From positions 1-16,263 of the forward strand of contig JAAXVQ010000011.1 in assembly GCA_013335425.1 (NCBI GenBank): 16,263 nt of DNA, in the 5' to 3' direction. The notes under the pieces were generated by a model. That model saw nothing but the letters and a program-made list of their open reading frames with translations, did no database searches and was not told where the DNA came from. A program made the translations under genes and the position numbers. Of the stretch, positions 1-10,805 are shown piece after piece (within the stretch, counting starts at the first letter, position 1; each line of letters starts with the position of its first letter). This DNA is from Candidatus Firestoneibacteriota bacterium (GTDB lineage: Bacteria; Oederibacteriota; JAAXVQ01).

Positions 1-1034
1 AATTGTACCTGCGCGACGAGGTGGAGGAGCTCAGCCGCGGCTTGCGCCGCGTGCAGGGTTCGCTGGTCAAGCTCGCGCGGAAACACCAAGACTGGATCAT
101 GCCCGGTTATACCCATATGCAGGTGGCGCAACCGGTTTTGGTGGCGCATTGGCTTCTGGCGCACGCGGAGGCGTTCGCCCGCGATGAGCAAAGGTTGGCC
201 TTTATCCGGCAGACGAGCCTGGAGGAATTGCCCCTGGGGGCCGCGGCTTTGGCCGGGACCACCCACCCCATTGACCGCGCGCTGACCGCACGTTATCTGG
301 GGTTTGCCCGGGTGACGGTCAATTCCATGGACACGGTGGGGGACCGGGATTTTTGCGTGGAATTTTTATCGGCTGCGGCGCTTTGCGGCGTGCATATGTC
401 CCGCCTGGCTGAAGAGTTGGTTTGGTTTTCCGGCAGCGAGTTTAAGTTCCTCACCTTGGACCAGGGTTTTGCCACCGGCTCTTCGATCATGCCGCAGAAA
501 CGCAACCCGGACATTGCCGAACTGCTGCGCGGCAAAACCGGTCGCCTGACCGGGCATCTGGTGAATTTGCTGACCTTGCTCAAAGGCCTGCCCTTGACCT
601 ACAACCGGGATCTGCAGGAGGATAAGGAACCCCTCTTCGACGCGGTCGATACGCTCTTGGGGGCTTTTGTCGTTCTGCCCCCCATGCTCGACACGCTGAC
701 GTTTCACCGCGCCCGGCTCCTGGCCGCCTGCGGGCAAGGGTTTCCCACAGCCACTGAGGCCGCGGATCATCTGGCGCGGCAGGGCGTGCCCTTCCGCGAG
801 GCGCATGCGGCCGTGGGGCGGGCCGTCACCTTTGCCGCCGGGCAGGGGTTGGATTTGGAAAAGTTGACCCTGGAACAATGGCGCCGGTTTCACCCGGCTT
901 TCGGGGCGGGGATCACCCGGGAGATTTCCCTGCAAAGTTCGGTGGAACGGAAAAAATCCCTGGGGGGCACGGCTCCTGCCCGGGTGCGGGAAGCGCTGTC
1001 TAAGGCCGAACGGAGATTATCTGAAAATAAATGA
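1..1034 (+). CDS. argH: Argininosuccinate lyase, 3' part (5' end outside window)
   Basis: Cleaves argininosuccinate to arginine and fumarate, the last step of arginine synthesis, in the cytoplasm. The frame is open from the left edge (first whole codon at base 3), so the TTG at 3 is an internal Leu and not a start. About 343 residues are present, against roughly 460 for the family, so the N-terminal quarter is missing. In fragment numbering, PGYTHMQVAQP (34-44) carries the conserved TH of the active site. GSSIMPQKRNPD (159-170) is the fumarase/aspartase superfamily signature with the catalytic Ser on its mobile loop. The C-terminal part (about 235-330) is the small helical domain typical of ArgH. 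It ends with TGA, and a promoter for the next gene starts one base later, so it is probably not cotranscribed with what follows unless there is read-through. Identification is secure; the 5' end cannot be judged. Confidence 0.96.
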   Translation, partial: LYLRDEVEELSRGLRRVQGSLVKLARKHQDWIMPGYTHMQVAQPVLVAHWLLAHAEAFARDEQRLAFIRQTSLEELPLGAAALAGTTHPIDRALTARYLGFARVTVNSMDTVGDRDFCVEFLSAAALCGVHMSRLAEELVWFSGSEFKFLTLDQGFATGSSIMPQKRNPDIAELLRGKTGRLTGHLVNLLTLLKGLPLTYNRDLQEDKEPLFDAVDTLLGAFVVLPPMLDTLTFHRARLLAACGQGFPTATEAADHLARQGVPFREAHAAVGRAVTFAAGQGLDLEKLTLEQWRRFHPAFGAGITREISLQSSVERKKSLGGTAPARVREALSKAERRLSENK

Positions 1035-1063
1035 TTGACAGGGGTGGGTGGCGCGGTTACAAT
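1035..1063 (+). promoter_or_regulatory. Sigma70-type promoter for the ABC ATPase gene
   Basis: TTGACA (1035-1040), a perfect -35 box, is followed after exactly 17 bases by TACAAT (1058-1063), a 5/6 match to the -10 box. It starts directly after the argH stop. Transcription would begin near 1070, leaving a leader of about 100 nt before the TTG start at 1170. The leader contains AGGGGAGGG (about 1156-1164) as ribosome binding site. This is a sequence match only. Confidence 0.75.
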
Positions 1064-1169
1064 GAACCACAATTTTTCCAAATTGTTTAATCCCCTGGAA
1101 AATTAAGGTTTTTTAAAATACAGCGGATAACTGGTGCGGACTCGTGTGCTCAGTTAGGGGAGGGTTGGA

Positions 1170-2273
1170 TTGGCTCGCGTCGTATTAAAAAATGTCACCA
1201 AACGCTTTGCGAACGGCGTTATTGCCGCCCGGGATATCAACTTAACTTGTGAGGACAAGGAGTTCATTGTGCTTGTCGGACCCTCGGGTTGCGGCAAGTC
1301 CACCACCCTGCGCTTGATCGCCGGCTTGGAAGATATCAGCGAGGGCGAGATCTACATCGGCGACAAATTGGTCAATGATGTGCCGCCCAAGGAACGCGAC
1401 ATCGCCATGGTGTTTCAGAACTACGCGCTCTATCCGCACATGACCGTGTTCGAGAACATGGCGTTCGGCCTGAAGCTCAACAAATTCCCCCAGGCGGAAA
1501 TCAAGCAACGCGTCATGGAGGCCGCCGACATTTTGAGCATACGCGACCTGTTGGAACGCAAACCGCGTCAGCTTTCCGGCGGGCAGCGCCAGCGTGTGGC
1601 CGTGGGACGCGCCATTGTGCGCAAACCCAAGGTGTTTCTTTTCGACGAACCGCTCTCCAACTTGGACGCCCAGCTGCGCGTGCAGATGCGCGCCGAAATT
1701 TCCAAGCTGCATACGCGCCTGCAGGCAACCATGATCTACGTGACCCACGACCAGGTGGAAGCCATGACCATGGGCGACCGCATCGTGATCATGAAGGACG
1801 GCTACATCCAGCAGATCGCGGACCCCATCACCCTTTACGATCAGCCCAGCAATAAGTTCGTGGCCGGCTTTATCGGTTCGCCTTCCATGAATTTCATGGA
1901 CGGGAGCATCATCAAGAAAAAAGACAATTTGTATTTTTCCGAGGAGAACTTCACGGTCAAGGTGCACGAAGACCATGCCTCCTCGCTGGAGTCCTATATC
2001 GGGCGCGACATCATCCTGGGCATCCGTCCCGAGGACATTTACGACAAGGTGTACGCGTCCAACGCGTCGCCGGACAACACCATCACGGCCACGGTCGAAG
2101 TGGTGGAACCCATGGGCGCCGAAGCGTACCTTTACCTGACCACGGGCAAGAGCCCGTTTATCGCCCGGGTGGATTCCTACGAGCAGTTGGAAGTCAACCA
2201 GGATATCGACCTGGTTTTCGACATGACCAAGTCTCACTTTTTCGACCGGGAGACCGGGCAGACCATTGTGTAG
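1170..2273 (+). CDS. Sugar-type ABC transporter ATP-binding protein (MalK/UgpC/MsmX family)
   Basis: This is the ATPase subunit that powers a carbohydrate or glycerol-phosphate ABC importer at the inner face of the cytoplasmic membrane. It has 367 residues, the usual length. In order: Walker [10 protein letters not shown] (37-45), Q-loop Gln83 in [13 protein letters not shown] signature LSGGQ (135-139), Walker B VFLFDE (155-160), D-loop NLDA, and switch His193 in VTHDQ. The C-terminal part (about 235-367) is the TOBE/OB regulatory region of the MalK-like group, including the IRPED motif. The start is TTG, chosen because the purine-rich AGGGGAGGG lies 5 bases upstream and the family N-terminus [11 protein letters not shown] follows directly. 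No binding protein or permease gene is nearby, so it may serve importers encoded elsewhere, as MsmX does in Bacillus. The substrate cannot be told from the sequence. Confidence 0.93.
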   Translation: MARVVLKNVTKRFANGVIAARDINLTCEDKEFIVLVGPSGCGKSTTLRLIAGLEDISEGEIYIGDKLVNDVPPKERDIAMVFQNYALYPHMTVFENMAFGLKLNKFPQAEIKQRVMEAADILSIRDLLERKPRQLSGGQRQRVAVGRAIVRKPKVFLFDEPLSNLDAQLRVQMRAEISKLHTRLQATMIYVTHDQVEAMTMGDRIVIMKDGYIQQIADPITLYDQPSNKFVAGFIGSPSMNFMDGSIIKKKDNLYFSEENFTVKVHEDHASSLESYIGRDIILGIRPEDIYDKVYASNASPDNTITATVEVVEPMGAEAYLYLTTGKSPFIARVDSYEQLEVNQDIDLVFDMTKSHFFDRETGQTIV

Positions 2274-2320
2274 CCGCCCCCGTCATGTCGGCGCGGGAGA
2301 TTAGTCAAGGTTGGACTTTA

Positions 2321-4555
2321 GTGAAAAATCCATGCAAATACGGCGCACCGCTTTTGGGCGGTGCGCCGATTTTTTTACTGGCCTTATTTTTTGCCGCCCC
2401 GGCGGCCGGGGCGTCTTTGGAGGTCTCCGGCAACTCGGCGTCCGCCCGTTTTGACGTCAAGCCCGGCGTGCAGGCCGCGGCGGCCAACCCGGGTCCTCGG
2501 GGTACGACCCTGGCGGCGCAGAGCAAAGTCGTGGTAATGGCCGATCATTTGATCTACGAAGAGGAAACCGGGTCGCTCTCAGCCGAAGGCCGGGTGCGCA
2601 TCTGGTACGGAGATTTGACCATGACGGCCCAAGCGGCCCAGGCCGATTTGGAGACGCGGACCGTGCACGCGCAAAAAGACGTGGTCCTGGTTGAGACCGG
2701 CCGCGAGATCCGCTGCGCGGAAATGGATTACGACCTGAAAACCGGGTCGGCCAACGCCCGCGGTATTTTGTTCGCCACCCATCCCTGGTATTATCAGGGC
2801 AAGAGCGTGGAAAAAGTCGGGGAGAAGCAGATCTTCATCGACGAACCGCTCTTCACCACCTGCAACGCCCGCCGTCCGCATTACCACCTGAGCGCCGACC
2901 GCATCGACATTGTGCTGGGGGAATCGCTTACCGCCTACAACACCGTGCTCTATGTGGGCACGACGCCGTTGTTTTATTTCCCTTGGGTTTGGCGCTCGAT
3001 CAACGACCATCGGCCGCCTTTTTCCATCCAGGTGGGCTACAACAGCGTGGAAGGCCTTTATGCCAAGACCAAGTATAATTATTATTTCCGGGAAGGCAAT
3101 TACGGCTCGCTGCTGCTGGACTTCATGGAGAAAAAAGGGGTGGGATACGGGCTGAACGAAAAATTCCGCTATGATTTTCTGGGCCGGGGTGAAGGAGAGG
3201 CCACCGGGTACTATATCCGCGACAAGGTTACCGGCGTGGAAAGCACTACCGCGCGTTTGAACCATCACCACGACCTGGACGCCGCCGATTCGCTGGCCAC
3301 CAGTTTGGAGTACGTCAGCTACCGCGATTTCAACCGGGATTATTCGACCGTGTCCGTGGACACGTTTCAGCAGAAGTCGTATCTTTCTTTTTCGCGGCGG
3401 ATGAACGCCTATTATTTGGGGGTGCTCATCCAGGACACCGAAACCCTGGACCCTTATTTGAACGTGTATTATCCTTCACAGCGGCAATTGCCGGCGGTCA
3501 CCTACGGGCTTTCGCCCCTGGCGCTCTTCGGCAAGCCGCCGGTCTATTTCAATTTAAGCTCCGGTTTTTCCCGCGATTACCAACGCCTGCCCGTCTCGGT
3601 CCCGGGCACCACGGTGACGGGCTATGCATTCCGTTTTCAGGACACCTTCAACGCCACGCCCGCGTTGACGCAGACGTACAACGCGCCGCGCCGGATCCTG
3701 ACCCAGCCCAGCCTTTCCGCGTCGCTCTCCATGCCTCTGTCCGCTTATGTGAAGGAGACCACGGTGCCGGAGTACGCCGGGGACCAAACCCAAGCCTCGG
3801 CCCGAATGGACGCCAGCTACGCCACCGCGGTGACGCTGACCGACAAATGGGTGGATTACCAGAAGACCAAGCACACCCACCTGATGCAGAGCCGTTTGAC
3901 GTACGCGTTCAGCCGAAAATTGGCGCACTTGGACGACCCCAACCAGGCCGCCGCCGGCGTGACCGGAGACAATCTGGGCCTCGGCCTCGACTATTACCTG
4001 GGCAATGAGTTCTCCGTGCAGAGCAGCGAGACGTATGATTTTATGGACGTGTCCTCCGTGTACGGCGACAACGCGGATTGGCGGCTGCACTTGCAGCCCT
4101 TTTCACTCAGCGGGCGGGGGCAGCTGGCGCAGAAGGTCAACCTCAATTGGCAGGCGCAGTACCAATGGCCCAAAGGCAAAATCACCAACGGCTACTTTTC
4201 CGCCGGAACCTTTGGGAGCGGTTGGAACGCCTCCTGGAACACCTCGTATGCTTTCGTGGAAGGCGCGGCCAATGCCTCCCAGGTGTACTCGGGGCTCAGC
4301 ACCATGTTTTCCCTGGGGCCCCTGCTTTCCCTGCAGTCTTCGGCCCAATATAATTTTACCGAGCACCACCTCAACAACATCAGCGTGAGCTTGAACCGGG
4401 ATCTGCATTGCTGGGAAATGCAGGTCGGTTATTCGCATTATTTCGACAGCAACGGGGGACGGGACGAGATCGGTTTTTCCATTTTTCCCAAGGCGTTTCC
4501 GCAGCTCAAAGTGGGCAACTCGGGCGCTTCCGCGGGCATGTCGGTGGGCAATTAA
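2321..4555 (+). CDS. lptD: LPS-assembly protein LptD (OstA), outer-membrane beta-barrel
   Basis: Inserts lipopolysaccharide into the outer leaflet of the outer membrane, normally as a plug-and-barrel complex with lipoprotein LptE. From the GTG start there are 744 residues. A signal peptide has Lys2/Lys6, then the hydrophobic stretch PIFLLALFFAAPAAGA (16-31), with a likely cut after AGA. The periplasmic OstA/LptA-like jellyroll runs from about 69 to 215. The family-typical LFTTCNARRPHYHLSADRI lies around 178-196, and TPLFYFPW marks the barrel entry (about 215-222). Beta-strand-rich sequence continues to the end. Mature cysteines are 132, 181 and 697; Cys181-Cys697 would fit the N- to C-terminal disulfide known in LptD. 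An in-frame ATG at 2285 would add 12 residues, but it has no ribosome site and gives a worse signal peptide, whereas AAGG lies about 9 bases before the GTG. A terminator-like hairpin sits in the signal-peptide codons. No other lpt gene is in the window. Confidence 0.9.
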   Translation: MKNPCKYGAPLLGGAPIFLLALFFAAPAAGASLEVSGNSASARFDVKPGVQAAAANPGPRGTTLAAQSKVVVMADHLIYEEETGSLSAEGRVRIWYGDLTMTAQAAQADLETRTVHAQKDVVLVETGREIRCAEMDYDLKTGSANARGILFATHPWYYQGKSVEKVGEKQIFIDEPLFTTCNARRPHYHLSADRIDIVLGESLTAYNTVLYVGTTPLFYFPWVWRSINDHRPPFSIQVGYNSVEGLYAKTKYNYYFREGNYGSLLLDFMEKKGVGYGLNEKFRYDFLGRGEGEATGYYIRDKVTGVESTTARLNHHHDLDAADSLATSLEYVSYRDFNRDYSTVSVDTFQQKSYLSFSRRMNAYYLGVLIQDTETLDPYLNVYYPSQRQLPAVTYGLSPLALFGKPPVYFNLSSGFSRDYQRLPVSVPGTTVTGYAFRFQDTFNATPALTQTYNAPRRILTQPSLSASLSMPLSAYVKETTVPEYAGDQTQASARMDASYATAVTLTDKWVDYQKTKHTHLMQSRLTYAFSRKLAHLDDPNQAAAGVTGDNLGLGLDYYLGNEFSVQSSETYDFMDVSSVYGDNADWRLHLQPFSLSGRGQLAQKVNLNWQAQYQWPKGKITNGYFSAGTFGSGWNASWNTSYAFVEGAANASQVYSGLSTMFSLGPLLSLQSSAQYNFTEHHLNNISVSLNRDLHCWEMQVGYSHYFDSNGGRDEIGFSIFPKAFPQLKVGNSGASAGMSVGN
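2341..2376 (+). terminator. Rho-independent terminator inside the lptD signal-peptide codons
   Basis: A perfect 11-bp stem, CGGCGCACCGC (2341-2351) against GCGGTGCGCCG (2358-2368), has a 6-base loop and is followed by A and seven T (2370-2376). It lies 68 bases after the ABC ATPase stop, so it would naturally end that transcript. It is also 20 bases inside lptD counted from the GTG. A second GC-only hairpin without a T tail follows at 2395-2413 (8-bp stem CGCCCCGG/CCGGGGCG, 3-base loop). Confidence 0.8.
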
Positions 4556-4604
4556 AGGGTAAACGGCTGCGCGTTTTCACGCGGCTGAGCGTCTGCATCC
4601 GGGC

Positions 4605-4633
4605 TTGCTGAGTGTTTCTGAAAATGTTATACT
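4605..4633 (+). promoter_or_regulatory. Extended -10 promoter of the polysaccharide locus
   Basis: TTGCTG (4605-4610), a 17-base spacer, then TATACT (4628-4633), a 5/6 match to the -10 box, preceded by TGT (an extended -10 TGn element). It lies between lptD and ugd and gives an AT-rich leader of about 55 nt. The leader ends in the strong ribosome site AAGGAGG (4684-4690), 4 bases before the ugd ATG. It probably drives ugd and the genes packed behind it. Confidence 0.7.
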
Positions 4634-4694
4634 TTTCAATCTTTTTCAATTTTAATTATTCATTTTTCTCGGGTTGGGCAGCTAAGGAGGCAGG

Positions 4695-5984
4695 ATGAAA
4701 ATTTGCGTGGTCGGAACCGGATATGTGGGCTTGGTGAGCTGCGCCTGTTTTGCCGATTTGGGCAATGACGTCATCGGCGTGGACGTGGATCAGGCCAAGG
4801 TGGAAAACCTGCGCAAAGGCATTTTGCCGATTTTTGAACCCGGGGTCAAGGAACTCGTGGATCGGCATCTGGGTAAACGGTTGCGCTTCACCACGAACCT
4901 GAAAGAGGGGGTGCTGGCTTCGGATTTCATCTTTATCGCCGTCGGCACGCCCCCGGGACAAAACGGCGAGGCGGATCTGACGTATGTCAAGGAGGTGGCG
5001 GCCGGAATCGGCCGGCATCTCAACGGGCCCAAGATCGTGGTGGATAAAAGCACGGTGCCTGTGGGCATGGGCGATCTGGTGGATTCGATCATGGAGGAAA
5101 ATTGCGGCGGCGAATACCGGGTGGACGTGGTTTCCAACCCTGAGTTTTTACGCGAAGGTTCGGCTGTGCACGATTTTATGAACCCGGACCGGATTTTAAT
5201 CGGGGCCGAGAACCGCCAGGCCGCCGAAAAGGTGAGCGAACTTTACAAACCGCTGGATGCCGAAATCGTCATCACCGACCTGCGTTCCGCGGAAATGATC
5301 AAATATGCCAGCAACGCTTTCTTGGCCACCAAGATCACGTTCATCAATGAGATCGCCAACCTTTGCGAACGCGTGAACGCCGACGTGTCCAAAGTCGCCC
5401 ACGGCATGGGCCTGGACACGCGCATCGGCCCCGCGTTTTTAAACGCCGGAGCCGGGTACGGCGGCTCCTGCTTTCCCAAGGACGTCATGGCGTTGATTCA
5501 CATTGCCAACAAGGAAGGCTACGAGTTTAAGGTTTTAAAAGCCGTGGTCGAAGCCAACGATTTCCAGAAACGCTCCATGATCGGGCGCATCAAGGAAGTC
5601 TTGGGGCCTTTGGAAGGCAAACAGATCGCGGCGTTGGGGCTTTCGTTCAAACCCAACACCGACGATTTGCGGGAAGCCGTGGCTTTGGACGTGATCCGGA
5701 ACCTTGTGGACAACGGCGCGCGGGTGCGCGCTTATGACCCGGCGGCTATGGAGCACGCCAAGGCGCTGCTGCCGGGCGTGAAATTTGCGGAAAACGCCTA
5801 TGCTGCGGCCGAAGGCGCGCATTGCCTGGTGATTTTCACCGAGTGGAACGAGTTTAAGGAAATGGATCTGGAACGGGTTAAAAACGCCATGCGCAGTCCC
5901 GTCATTGTCGACGGGCGCAACATCTACGATCCGGCGAAGGTCAAGGCACTGGGGTTCACTTACCGAGGTGTGGGCAGAAAATAA
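4695..5984 (+). CDS. ugd: UDP-glucose 6-dehydrogenase
   Basis: Oxidises UDP-glucose twice with NAD+ to UDP-glucuronate, a precursor for acidic surface polysaccharides; cytoplasmic. It has 429 residues, normal for the bacterial UDP-glucose/GDP-mannose dehydrogenase family. The N-terminal Rossmann domain opens with VGTGYVGLV (6-14), and Asp30 ends the second strand (GVDVD). NPEFLREGSA (148-157) is the conserved active-site segment. Lys203 lies in the central-helix motif EMIKYASNAFLATKI. The catalytic cysteine is Cys259 in GAGYGGSCFPKD. The C-terminal UDP-binding domain contains GLSFKPNTDDLREA, typical of the family. It is the first gene of the locus behind a good promoter and a consensus Shine-Dalgarno. 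rfbA begins 14 bases after its stop, which points to one operon. The motif set favours UDP-glucose over GDP-mannose, but the substrate is assigned by family only. Confidence 0.93.
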   Translation: MKICVVGTGYVGLVSCACFADLGNDVIGVDVDQAKVENLRKGILPIFEPGVKELVDRHLGKRLRFTTNLKEGVLASDFIFIAVGTPPGQNGEADLTYVKEVAAGIGRHLNGPKIVVDKSTVPVGMGDLVDSIMEENCGGEYRVDVVSNPEFLREGSAVHDFMNPDRILIGAENRQAAEKVSELYKPLDAEIVITDLRSAEMIKYASNAFLATKITFINEIANLCERVNADVSKVAHGMGLDTRIGPAFLNAGAGYGGSCFPKDVMALIHIANKEGYEFKVLKAVVEANDFQKRSMIGRIKEVLGPLEGKQIAALGLSFKPNTDDLREAVALDVIRNLVDNGARVRAYDPAAMEHAKALLPGVKFAENAYAAAEGAHCLVIFTEWNEFKEMDLERVKNAMRSPVIVDGRNIYDPAKVKALGFTYRGVGRK

Positions 5985-5998
5985 TTAAGGAGACAATC

Positions 5999-6736
5999 GT
6001 GACTACTGAAATTAAGGGCGTCATTTTGGCCGGCGGGCTGGGCACGCGCTTGAAACCTTTGACCGATATCACCAACAAACATTTGCTGCCGGTTTATGAC
6101 CGGCCAATGATTTTTCATCCCTTGGAAAAAATGGCCGAAGCCGGCATCAAGGAAGTGATGTTGGTGACCGGAGGGAATAACGCGGGTGATTTTTTGCGGC
6201 TTTTGGGAGATGGGCGGCAATTCGGCATTCGCCGGCTGCAATACACCTACCAAAAGGGCGAAGGCGGCATTGCCCAGGCTTTGGGATTGGCTGAGGAATT
6301 TGCGGAAGGGCAGAAAATTTTGGTTTTCCTTGGGGACAATATTATTTTGGACCCGATTAAGCCCTTCGCGGATTCTTTTCGGCAGCAAGCCAAAGGGGGT
6401 ATGGTGCTCTTGAAAGCGTTGGATGACCCCCGTTCTTATGGGGTGCCGGTGTTTAAGGGTTCGCGAATTTTTCGGATTGATGAAAAACCCGCGAAACCGG
6501 CCTCAACCTATGCGGTTATCGGTGCTTATTTTTATGACCCGAACGTTTTCAAAATCATCAAGACGTTAAAGCCTTCCAAACGCGGGGAGCTGGAAATTAC
6601 GGATGTGAACAACGCCTATATACGCAAAGGACAAATGCAATACGGCGTATTAAATAAGCACTGGGCGGATGCGGGCGAGTCATTGGAATCTTGGTTTGCC
6701 GCCAATTTGTTGATGCGTGATCTGAGCAAGAAATAA
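5999..6736 (+). CDS. rfbA: Glucose-1-phosphate thymidylyltransferase, short (spore-coat) type
   Basis: Makes dTDP-glucose from dTTP and glucose-1-phosphate, the entry step of the dTDP-6-deoxysugar branch. It has 245 residues, shorter than the roughly 290 of enterobacterial RmlA and matching the short form often labelled spore-coat sugar nucleotidyltransferase. Motifs seen: nucleotide loop AGGLGTRLKPLT (11-22), Lys27 followed by HLLPVYDRPM (28-37), metal-site LGDNI with Asp113, EKP at 162-164, GELEITDVN (196-204), and the closing WADAGESLESW (222-232). The start is GTG, with TAAGGAGA about 6 bases upstream. It is followed by rfbB after 54 bases, which fits a shared pathway. Base composition is lower in GC than ugd (hand counts of 24/60 for 6301-6360 and 26/60 for 6541-6600), so its history may differ. 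Nucleotide specificity (dTTP rather than UTP or CTP) is inferred from the family and the rfbB neighbour. Confidence 0.88.
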   Translation: MTTEIKGVILAGGLGTRLKPLTDITNKHLLPVYDRPMIFHPLEKMAEAGIKEVMLVTGGNNAGDFLRLLGDGRQFGIRRLQYTYQKGEGGIAQALGLAEEFAEGQKILVFLGDNIILDPIKPFADSFRQQAKGGMVLLKALDDPRSYGVPVFKGSRIFRIDEKPAKPASTYAVIGAYFYDPNVFKIIKTLKPSKRGELEITDVNNAYIRKGQMQYGVLNKHWADAGESLESWFAANLLMRDLSKK

Positions 6737-6790
6737 AAGCCTTCATGATGAGAGGGCATTGCGCCCGGACGGAATTTTAAGGAGCAAATT

Positions 6791-9722
<2,932 letters not shown>

Positions 9723-9730
9723 AGGACACC

Positions 9731-10747
9731 ATGTCGGAAACAGCGCCCGGCCCCCAAAAGCACGGTCTGAAAATCGCCGTCGGTATTTTGCTGAGCCTGG
9801 TTTTTTTGGGGCTGGCCTTTTACAACATCAATTTCCGGCAATTGCTGGAGATTTTTCGGCGCCTCAATCCCTGGTGGATCGTGCTGGTAAGCCTGCTGAG
9901 CCCCTGGGGTTGGTATTTCCGGGCCCGGGTTTGGAAGCAATTGATCGGGCAGCGGGCGCAGCCTTCCATGTGGAATTTGTTCCGCATCATCACCATCGGC
10001 TACATGCTCAACAACCTGCTGCCGTTAAAGATCGGGGAAGTCGTGCGGGCTTGGCTTTTGGGCAAACGGGAAAATTTGCCGACCTCCTTGGCCATCGGCA
10101 CGGTGGTGGTGGAGCGTCTGCTGGATGTGCTTACCCTGTTGACCTATTTTGCCTTCACGATGATCTTCATCCCTTTCGCGCCTTGGTTGAAATTGTCCGG
10201 CGTGGTGGTGGGGGCCATCGGACTGGGCATGCTCGTCTTGGTGTTGATCACCTACCGCTATGGGGAGCGTTTCACGGTCTGGCTGGAAAAGCCGTTTTAC
10301 CGCCTGCCGGGGAACACCGGCCCTTGGCTGCACAGCCAGTTGGCCAAATTTCTCGAGGGCTTGCGCTTGATCGACAAGCCCAGCCAACTCTTCAAGGCGT
10401 TTTTCTGGTGCCTGATCACCTGGATGGTTTGGATCGTCATCGGCTACATGACTTTTTTGGCCTTCGGCTTAAACCTGCCTTTCCTGGCGGCGATTTTCCT
10501 GATGGTGGTTTTAAATTTCGGGTTGATGATTCCTTCCTCACCCGGCGGTTTGGGCGTGTATGAATTTATGGTCATCCTTTCGCTCACCCCGTACGGCGTC
10601 GGCAAGGAAGCGGCCCTGGGTGTCGCTTTTTTTTCCCACATCGTCCCTTACCTGGTGAACGTCGTCTTCGGCTGGATTTTCGCCATGCAAATGAACTTGT
10701 CCATGGGAAAAATGTATTCCGAGTCCGAACAGCTCAAAGTGGAGTAA
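9731..10747 (+). CDS. Integral membrane protein of the LPG-synthase transmembrane family (UPF0104)
   Basis: A multi-spanning inner-membrane protein related to the N-terminal flippase half of MprF and to AglD-like proteins. Its biochemical role in polysaccharide loci is not established. It has 338 residues from ATG 9731, which has AAAGGA just upstream overlapping the rfbD stop; an in-frame extension upstream lies inside rfbD and is not needed. Conserved family segments: NNLLPLKIGEVVRAWLLG (94-111), TVVVERLLDV (124-133) and PSSPGGLGVYEF (268-279). Several hydrophobic helices are evident, starting with residues 14-31. There is no catalytic lysyl-transferase domain, so it is not a full MprF. Its position between nucleotide-sugar genes suggests a part in moving or modifying a lipid-linked intermediate. 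That is an inference from neighbours only. Confidence 0.85.
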   Translation: MSETAPGPQKHGLKIAVGILLSLVFLGLAFYNINFRQLLEIFRRLNPWWIVLVSLLSPWGWYFRARVWKQLIGQRAQPSMWNLFRIITIGYMLNNLLPLKIGEVVRAWLLGKRENLPTSLAIGTVVVERLLDVLTLLTYFAFTMIFIPFAPWLKLSGVVVGAIGLGMLVLVLITYRYGERFTVWLEKPFYRLPGNTGPWLHSQLAKFLEGLRLIDKPSQLFKAFFWCLITWMVWIVIGYMTFLAFGLNLPFLAAIFLMVVLNFGLMIPSSPGGLGVYEFMVILSLTPYGVGKEAALGVAFFSHIVPYLVNVVFGWIFAMQMNLSMGKMYSESEQLKVE

Positions 10748-10805
10748 AAAAACCGCCTGGGACGCCGCTTAAAACCGGGTTGAAATATTTAAGGAAAGGA
10801 CTGTT

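Noticed and set aside
1071..1114. Hairpin AATTTTTCCA/TGGAAAATT followed by six T as an argH terminator
   Set aside because: The stem is AT-only at its base, has one bulge, and lies downstream of the -10 box of the next promoter. Too weak to list as a terminator; mentioned only as a possible attenuator.
1242..2237. Long open frame (331 codons) on the minus strand opposite the ABC ATPase gene
   Set aside because: The + strand frame has every ABC motif. The antisense product is His/Val/Asp-rich, without a recognisable domain, and is explained by codon periodicity in GC-rich DNA.
2285..2320. Upstream ATG start for lptD
   Set aside because: It is in frame but preceded by CCGCCCCCGTC with no Shine-Dalgarno, and it adds a non-signal-like, acid-containing leader. 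GTG 2321 has AAGG upstream and gives a compact signal peptide. It is kept only as an alternative.
4566..4585. Hairpin around CGCG-TTTTCA-CGCG after lptD as a terminator
   Set aside because: Only a 4-bp core stem plus a bulged extension, with no T run directly after it.
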